From: Acidobacteriota bacterium
Lineage (GTDB): Bacteria; Acidobacteriota; UBA4820; DSQY01
Assembly (NCBI GenBank): GCA_021814085.1
Contig: JAKAJA010000036.1
Span: 1 to 10,353 of the forward strand
Direction of reading: 5' to 3'
DNA length: 10,353 bases
The first letter of the stretch is position 1; every line of letters starts with the position of its first letter. Made by a program: the position numbers and the translations under genes. The notes beneath the pieces were generated by a model. The model did no database searches. It was not told where the DNA came from and saw nothing but the letters and a program-made list of their open reading frames with translations. Below, in pieces: positions 6,601-10,353 of the stretch.

Positions 6601-8428
6601 CTGGGACTACCGCCCCTACAGCGCCGGCACCACCCAGGAGACCGTCACCGTCCCCTTCCCAACCCCAGGCACCTGGTACATTGGGGTGCGCGACTACCTA
6701 ACTGGCACTTGTAGTTACAGCCTCGTCGCCACGACTTCCACCACTCCCCCCGTGGCGGGCAGGCCGGCAAAGCCCCAGCCTGCAGGCCCCGTCAAGGCCG
6801 AGGTGAACGCGCTGGAGTCGGTGCCCATTCCAAAGGCGCCCAGCGCTGGAACCGTTTGGGGCACGGTGTCACGCAGTGGTGTGGTCAGGGGCTCTGGTTC
6901 CCCATCCGCAGTGACGGAGGCCCTGTCCTGGGTCTACCGCAACGGAGCTCCGCCCAATGACCTCAAGAACCTGAGCACCCAGACGGTCCTTCAGCTCAAG
7001 GATGGGACGCTGGTCGCCGGTTGCCTTGGCGACGCCTTCTATTCGCCCCAACCCGACGAGGGCCAGACCACGTGGATCTCATCCACATCCAACTTCGCCG
7101 GAACCTGTTCCTACGATTTCCGCGACCTCCTGGAAGTGAACGTGAACCCAGCAATCGATGGGGATCTCCGGACCGACTGCCTCATCGCGGCCTATGGTAC
7201 GGGCGCCACAACGAGCGGGGGTGTTTGGCTTTCGGGGGACAAAGGGCACCACTGGATGAAGATCAGCAGCGGCTTTGATCCTAACTCCCAGAAGCTCAAC
7301 TCCCTCGCTGCGGACGCCTTTTACCCTGCACCGCCTGACGGCACGACATCCTACTACTCCTCGACTGACGGCACGGGGGTCTACACCCGGACCATCACCC
7401 TCCAACCCTACCCCACCGTGACGAACCTCTGCACGACCGGTTCCGTCTACCCTGCCTGTACCTCCGCCACCAGCGGCGGCGTCGGAGGCGGCGGCACGAT
7501 TAGAATCTATGGGACGGGCTTTTCCAACGTTTGCCCTACAGGAACCGGTGCGGATTGCCCGGACTCCGGCCCCGTGGCCATTTTCGGCGTCAAGTCCGAC
7601 GGCACCGACAACGAGGCCGTGACCACCTACGTGAGCTCCACCGAGATCACGGCCATAGTGCCTCCCCATCCGGCAGGAGGAGTCCCCGTCACGGTGCGCA
7701 ATCCCGATACGCGGCGCTCCGTCACCAGCGTCACTTACACCTACGGGTGTTCCTCCACGCCCCCTTCAGGCCTCGCCACCATCACGGCCATCGACCTGGA
7801 CCCCTATGCCAAGACGGGTGTTCAGATCACCTGGAATGCGGAGCCCGCGTTCTGGAACGACGGAGGCGGAACCCGCGTGTACAAGGTCCTGCGCGGCGCG
7901 ACCGCCGGGACCCTCTCCCCCCTCGCGGGGGCCACGATCGCATACGGGGCGGCCACGACCTACACGGACACGACTGGGACGGCGGGGATGACCTACTACT
8001 ACGCTGTGCGGTACACCAACGGGTGCGGCTATTCCGCGGACACGACACCCGTCACCGCCGTCGACCAGGCCCTCGTGCCCCCGGAGGCGGGGGCCACCCC
8101 CGAGACTGCCCTCAGGGGGGCCTCTGGGGCAAAGAACCAGTTGTGCTGGGGAACGTCTGCGGGTGGCGCGCGCTACCACATCTACAAGGGCGACAATTCG
8201 CTCCAGCCCGTGTCCAAGCTCGTCGCCGGCGTCACGGCCTGCAAGGCCTACACCGGCGCGGGGGTCGGGTCGCCTCCCTGCTCCACGGCGACCCTCAACG
8301 ACGCTCCAGTTACACCGGGGAATTTCTACTGGTACCTACTGGACGCATTCAACGCCAACGGTGAAGGCCCCCTCGATTCAGGCGCCACTTATAAAGTCTC
8401 CTCTGCGGGCGACTGCCCAACACCATGA
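3614..8428 (+). CDS. Large secreted Asp-box (BNR/VPS10-like) propeller protein with PPC, TIG and FN3-like domains
   Basis: The 1604-residue exported protein begins with a signal peptide (MRARLLFAIAAITWALG, probable cleavage after AVRA, residue 24). Residues 30-930 are propeller blades. Asp-boxes of the S-x-D-x-G-x-T-W type occur at 68-75, 132-140, 176-184, 486-494, 799-807 and, beyond the PPC domain, 1206-1214. They alternate with a second motif of the form AISPNYxxD...FAG (copies near 45, 154, 200, 354, 451, 513, 556, 620, 675 and 1177). A PPC domain spans about 940-1040 (DPDLYVRFG, then GTWYIGVRDY), followed by a Pro-rich linker (1044-1078), further blades (1080-1260), a TIG/IPT domain (1265-1378) and two FN3-like domains (1383-1485, 1490-1600). 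No catalytic residues, membrane anchor, LPXTG or PEP-CTERM tail are seen, so binding or adhesion is likelier than hydrolysis. A terminator follows at 8455. Function is unknown. Confidence 0.9.
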   Translation: MRARLLFAIAAITWALGTQYAVRAQIPGEDWTRIAMLGINTQSVALSPRYDQDHAVFAGTVGMGVWYSLDSGQTWTQSASVTGTGTDPTFTTQTIAALLISRDYAVPPSTSAHPTVYALSKNLTGNEGRLYQSADGGQTFSLKMTVPAKGTSLAISPNYPTDGKVFAGFDGLGLFYSYDWGATWSQDPGHLHMSRLLALAISPNFSTDGLLFVGGYHSDYGPFQIWNGVGHWTASRSSGLGIGLSEVVISLTAYTSSRIWAGTGPLSGSTATSGHGMYFTTTQGSGNPGWTAGCDGVVGSVPTVPPVLSLAISRNSSPMLLEGRTDQLFQSTSTPNPGTTCAGTTPLTLIQGLAFEPKWDGSNFCDIFVATDAGLFKKTCAVPLAFAGPRAVDGRAVALARAGHGAFIGSAGAGLFKAQARDIGTSGNRVWTMVEYNNFPNKLTPDIVAICLDPKYDETSTTCGDASTLFVAANFPNSPSDNGVYRSVDWGNTWTKITGGAWPSGTVNLNDLAISPNYTSDFILFAATDRGLFRWGRDAWIDCTNDAVYPVYYKVALPPTYDGSGVGTFDQTIFAASDDTKNGPGLWYSRSSGAPTSWIRIGAYSDGVCPNSPSTISGFAFPHNFGQSTGTTRVFVSNASTSCKSVDTSPSYPWYSWTSVNDGLPSANLGANGIAADPFFDDYAKTRMNLLLATPRGPYYGTFDPGANKVSWGRASYEYPTLSVAYDQDGGSFAMAGVTAPYPAGASVTGGLFSNSAGREYKYAFRGFNTLPDDVFQTIAHVRTPNILFSSSPAMGVFLSENKGLSFRPWNASGACPVRSAYGLGMMQNRWTSGNYDLIWAGASDSGIQYRWTGYNGGTSYDLDSWTWASTNLTTGRFERFTTIGTGPSNPVYAASPTRTVGGQGIWATVDYWNWTNTSSPGSDSPSVRFGYASLVSALPLSSGVLISGQTVTNTTWNYYSIQVPAGTASLVIQMTPTSADPDLYVRFGDIPDISNWDYRPYSAGTTQETVTVPFPTPGTWYIGVRDYLTGTCSYSLVATTSTTPPVAGRPAKPQPAGPVKAEVNALESVPIPKAPSAGTVWGTVSRSGVVRGSGSPSAVTEALSWVYRNGAPPNDLKNLSTQTVLQLKDGTLVAGCLGDAFYSPQPDEGQTTWISSTSNFAGTCSYDFRDLLEVNVNPAIDGDLRTDCLIAAYGTGATTSGGVWLSGDKGHHWMKISSGFDPNSQKLNSLAADAFYPAPPDGTTSYYSSTDGTGVYTRTITLQPYPTVTNLCTTGSVYPACTSATSGGVGGGGTIRIYGTGFSNVCPTGTGADCPDSGPVAIFGVKSDGTDNEAVTTYVSSTEITAIVPPHPAGGVPVTVRNPDTRRSVTSVTYTYGCSSTPPSGLATITAIDLDPYAKTGVQITWNAEPAFWNDGGGTRVYKVLRGATAGTLSPLAGATIAYGAATTYTDTTGTAGMTYYYAVRYTNGCGYSADTTPVTAVDQALVPPEAGATPETALRGASGAKNQLCWGTSAGGARYHIYKGDNSLQPVSKLVAGVTACKAYTGAGVGSPPCSTATLNDAPVTPGNFYWYLLDAFNANGEGPLDSGATYKVSSAGDCPTP

Positions 8429-8454
8429 TGATGGATGAAGGAGAAGTGATCTCC

Positions 8455-8485
8455 GGGCCGGCGCTCCTACGCCGGCCCTTTCCTT
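8455..8485 (+). terminator. Rho-independent terminator after the secreted propeller gene
   Basis: GGGCCGGCG (8455-8463) pairs perfectly with CGCCGGCCC (8470-8478) across a six-base loop, followed by TTTCCTTT. It lies 26 bases after the stop codon of the propeller gene, and the T-rich tail is on the plus strand. The converging ATPase/TPR gene ends at 8525. On the minus strand the hairpin has no T run, so it serves mainly plus-strand transcription, though it may also block read-through from the right. Confidence 0.82.
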
Positions 8486-8524
8486 TGCGGGGAAGCTCAC
8501 CTTCTCTCCTCCCCCGTTGGGCTC

Positions 8525-10353
8525 CTACCCTTGAATCACCGCCTTGATTTCGGGCAACGCGGCCAAGTTTTCCCAAACCCAGCCGGGGCTGTGCTCTCGG
8601 ATCACGGCGAGCCGACTCTTCGCATCAGCTAGCCTCCTAGCCCTCTGCCTCGAAGGCATGCAGGCAGAAACTCTGAATGCCGAAAGTCTAGCCCCCCAGA
8701 TACCTCCCACACATCGGCCCAGGAGTTTTCCTGCCTCTTTCTCGCGCTGGGGGGAGATCGATGAACAGACCAGATATTCCATTGCCAGTAATCGAAGGTG
8801 CGCCATGAAGAAAGGCCAATTGGGCAGGACCCTCCAAGCAAAATCTAATGCAGTGATCGCGTTCCCCTTCTTGTTGGAGTGGATGGCTCCCAGGCAGGCC
8901 CACGCCCGCTGCTCCATAACTTCCTCGGGGAGACCGGGAAGGCCATTGCTGTTCATAGCGGAACGATGTGCCTTAGGAAATCGTCCCGCTTTGGTCCAAT
9001 TGCGCAAGCGTTTAATTCGAAGCCAGTTTTCATCTGGTTCCTTGCCCATTTTCAAGAATATATCTGCACCAATTTGTTTCCAATATTCCTGAGCCTTGTC
9101 CCGACAGCCGAGGACCACGAAGACATCCATCACGTCGCTCAGTGTGCTGAGGAAGTCTTTTTTGTTGCCTGACTCGCGAAATCCGGTCATGGCATTTGCA
9201 GAAAGTTCCAAGAATTCGTAGATGTCGCCTCCAAGAAGCGCGACGTGTGCAAGGCCCTGCCTGGCCAAACTAATGGCCTGGTGATGGGCTTGAGCAGAGG
9301 CCTGCCGCTCAACCGCTCTCAGAATATCCCTGGCTTCTTCCAGATTGCCTACTGCCTGAAGAGAAACCGCAAGAATCTGGCGCGCATTCAGCAATGTGCC
9401 CCGTATGGCAAAGGTTTCAAGGGCTGTTACCGCATTTCTGCTCCAGTGGACTGAACGAGAAAAGGCGCCACGGTCGTAGCAGAGCGCGGCAAGATTACAA
9501 CAAATCATCCCCTTTTGTGGCTCCAAGTGCCATTTTGCGCTCATTTTGTACGCCGATTCAAGCCATACCATTGCTGTGTCCATCCGCCCAAGATGCTTCT
9601 GGACGGCGCCCAAATTCATGGCGGCCAGCACTCTGAATACTTCTTGCCCAGGCCCTTTAGGCAGGGCGAGCGCTTTCTCGAGGCATGCTTCTGCTTCTTC
9701 AAGACGGCCCGTGGGGCCATAAACCAACCCCACGAGATTCACGTAGGTCTTGCCAGCACCTATGACGTTTCCATCAAGCTGGTAAAGATCAAGTCCTTCG
9801 AGAAGAATCCTTTCAGTCTCCTCAAACTGTTGATGCTGCCACTTTGCCTGGGCTGTGAAAAAGCAAAGTCGGGCCTTTTGCTTGAGGTTGAGGCCTTCCA
9901 ATCTGGAGGTCAGCGCCTCTAAGGTTTGCCCAATGTTTTCTCGGCGGCCAAGAAAGCCATAGACATCCATTAGGCTGAAGGCGTCTTCGATGTCATCTTC
10001 TGCGGAAGTCAGGTCTTTGCAAACGAACTCCAGATGCCGCAGGGCGGTGACGTTGTCGTAGCGGGCGAAGGCGTCGCGCCCGGCGAGGCGGTGATATGTG
10101 CGGGCCTGCTCACCATCGCCGCCCTGCTCGTAGTGGTTGGCGAGGGCGGGCCATAACTTGGGCTTGGCTTCGGTGTCCACGTCCAGCAGGCGGGCGAGGG
10201 CGAGGTGCCCCTTGCGCCGGAAGGCGAAGGGCAGGGCGTGGTAGACGGCGTCGCGCATGAGGGCGTCGGCGAAGCGCACGTAGGGCCTCTGCCCCCAGGT
10301 GTCGGGCACGAGGATGCCCACCTCCTCCACCGTCTTGATGGCCTTGAGCAGGC
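8525..10353 (-). CDS. C-terminal part of a STAND/AAA+ ATPase-TPR regulator (partial)
   Basis: The reading frame is open to the right edge (LLKAIKT precedes the GTG at 10330), so the N-terminus lies outside. Numbering from that GTG, residues 1-105 match the segment after the nucleotide-binding domain in predicted ATPases linked to adenylate cyclases, LuxR-type regulators or kinases. The marks are VRFADALMRDAVYHAL (18-33), a helical ALANHYEQGGD (62-72) and an ALRHLE repeat (96-101). Residues 150-430 contain about six TPR-like helix pairs, for example near 191-222, 235-264, 274-305, 315-341, 352-380 and 393-420. The last 170 residues are helical without a family I recognise. Proteins of this kind are cytoplasmic signal-transduction ATPases whose TPR part binds a partner or ligand; the missing N-terminus would tell which effector domain is attached. 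Base composition changes within the gene (see findings). The stop is TAG at 8527-8525. Confidence 0.82.
   Translation of the reverse strand, partial: LLKAIKTVEEVGILVPDTWGQRPYVRFADALMRDAVYHALPFAFRRKGHLALARLLDVDTEAKPKLWPALANHYEQGGDGEQARTYHRLAGRDAFARYDNVTALRHLEFVCKDLTSAEDDIEDAFSLMDVYGFLGRRENIGQTLEALTSRLEGLNLKQKARLCFFTAQAKWQHQQFEETERILLEGLDLYQLDGNVIGAGKTYVNLVGLVYGPTGRLEEAEACLEKALALPKGPGQEVFRVLAAMNLGAVQKHLGRMDTAMVWLESAYKMSAKWHLEPQKGMICCNLAALCYDRGAFSRSVHWSRNAVTALETFAIRGTLLNARQILAVSLQAVGNLEEARDILRAVERQASAQAHHQAISLARQGLAHVALLGGDIYEFLELSANAMTGFRESGNKKDFLSTLSDVMDVFVVLGCRDKAQEYWKQIGADIFLKMGKEPDENWLRIKRLRNWTKAGRFPKAHRSAMNSNGLPGLPEEVMEQRAWACLGAIHSNKKGNAITALDFAWRVLPNWPFFMAHLRLLAMEYLVCSSISPQREKEAGKLLGRCVGGIWGARLSAFRVSACMPSRQRARRLADAKSRLAVIREHSPGWVWENLAALPEIKAVIQG

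Noticed and set aside
7531..8364. 277-codon plus-strand frame overlapping the end of the propeller gene
   Set aside because: Arg/His/Pro-rich out-of-frame translation; the true frame shows TIG and FN3-like domains through this stretch.
3614..8428. Secreted sialidase activity of the propeller protein
   Set aside because: Asp-boxes occur in many non-enzymatic propellers. I could not find the sialidase Arg triad with its FRIP motif.
8544..9092. Plus-strand frame opposite the ATPase/TPR gene
   Set aside because: No recognisable domain or ribosome binding site, and the minus-strand frame has a regular TPR pattern across the same bases.

Overview
The window is GC-rich DNA (roughly 60-65 % G+C over most of its length), probably from a Gram-negative-type bacterium. 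The large exported protein carries Asp-box, PPC and TIG domains. Its neighbours are a PknB-type kinase and a large ATPase/TPR regulator. This mix is common in Acidobacteriota, Myxococcota and related deltaproteobacterial-type lineages, but I cannot fix the phylum from sequence alone. I see no rRNA, tRNA, CRISPR array, insertion sequence or phage gene.

Layout. At the left edge, a well-placed ribosome binding site and ATG mark the first codons of a gene leaving the window on the minus strand (1-29). The next 336 bases hold two tandem copies of a degenerate palindromic repeat (138-242, 247-338). They are followed by a perfect 7-3-7 inverted repeat (343-359) just upstream of an Nramp-family metal transporter gene (366-1661). 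Two more plus-strand genes follow: an LpxH-like metallophosphoesterase (1698-2450) and a soluble Hanks-type Ser/Thr kinase with a C-terminal zinc ribbon (2551-3495). After a short AT-richer gap with a strong ribosome binding site comes a 1604-residue secreted protein (3614-8428). It is built from Asp-box (BNR/VPS10-like) propeller blades, a PPC domain, a TIG domain and two fibronectin-III-like domains. A 9-bp GC hairpin with a T-rich tail terminates it. Converging from the right is the C-terminal part of a large STAND/AAA+ ATPase-TPR regulator (8525-10353, minus strand), whose N-terminus lies outside the window.

How they fit together. Nothing shows a single pathway. The transporter is the only gene with a visible operator-like site. 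The phosphoesterase and kinase are separated by a hairpin and a -10-like hexamer and probably have separate transcription. The secreted protein looks like its own transcription unit. The window is best read as housekeeping and accessory genes side by side, with oddities in several of them: lost coupling residues in the transporter, HRD+4 and DFG changes in the kinase, a PPC domain splitting a blade array, and a base-composition step inside the ATPase/TPR gene.
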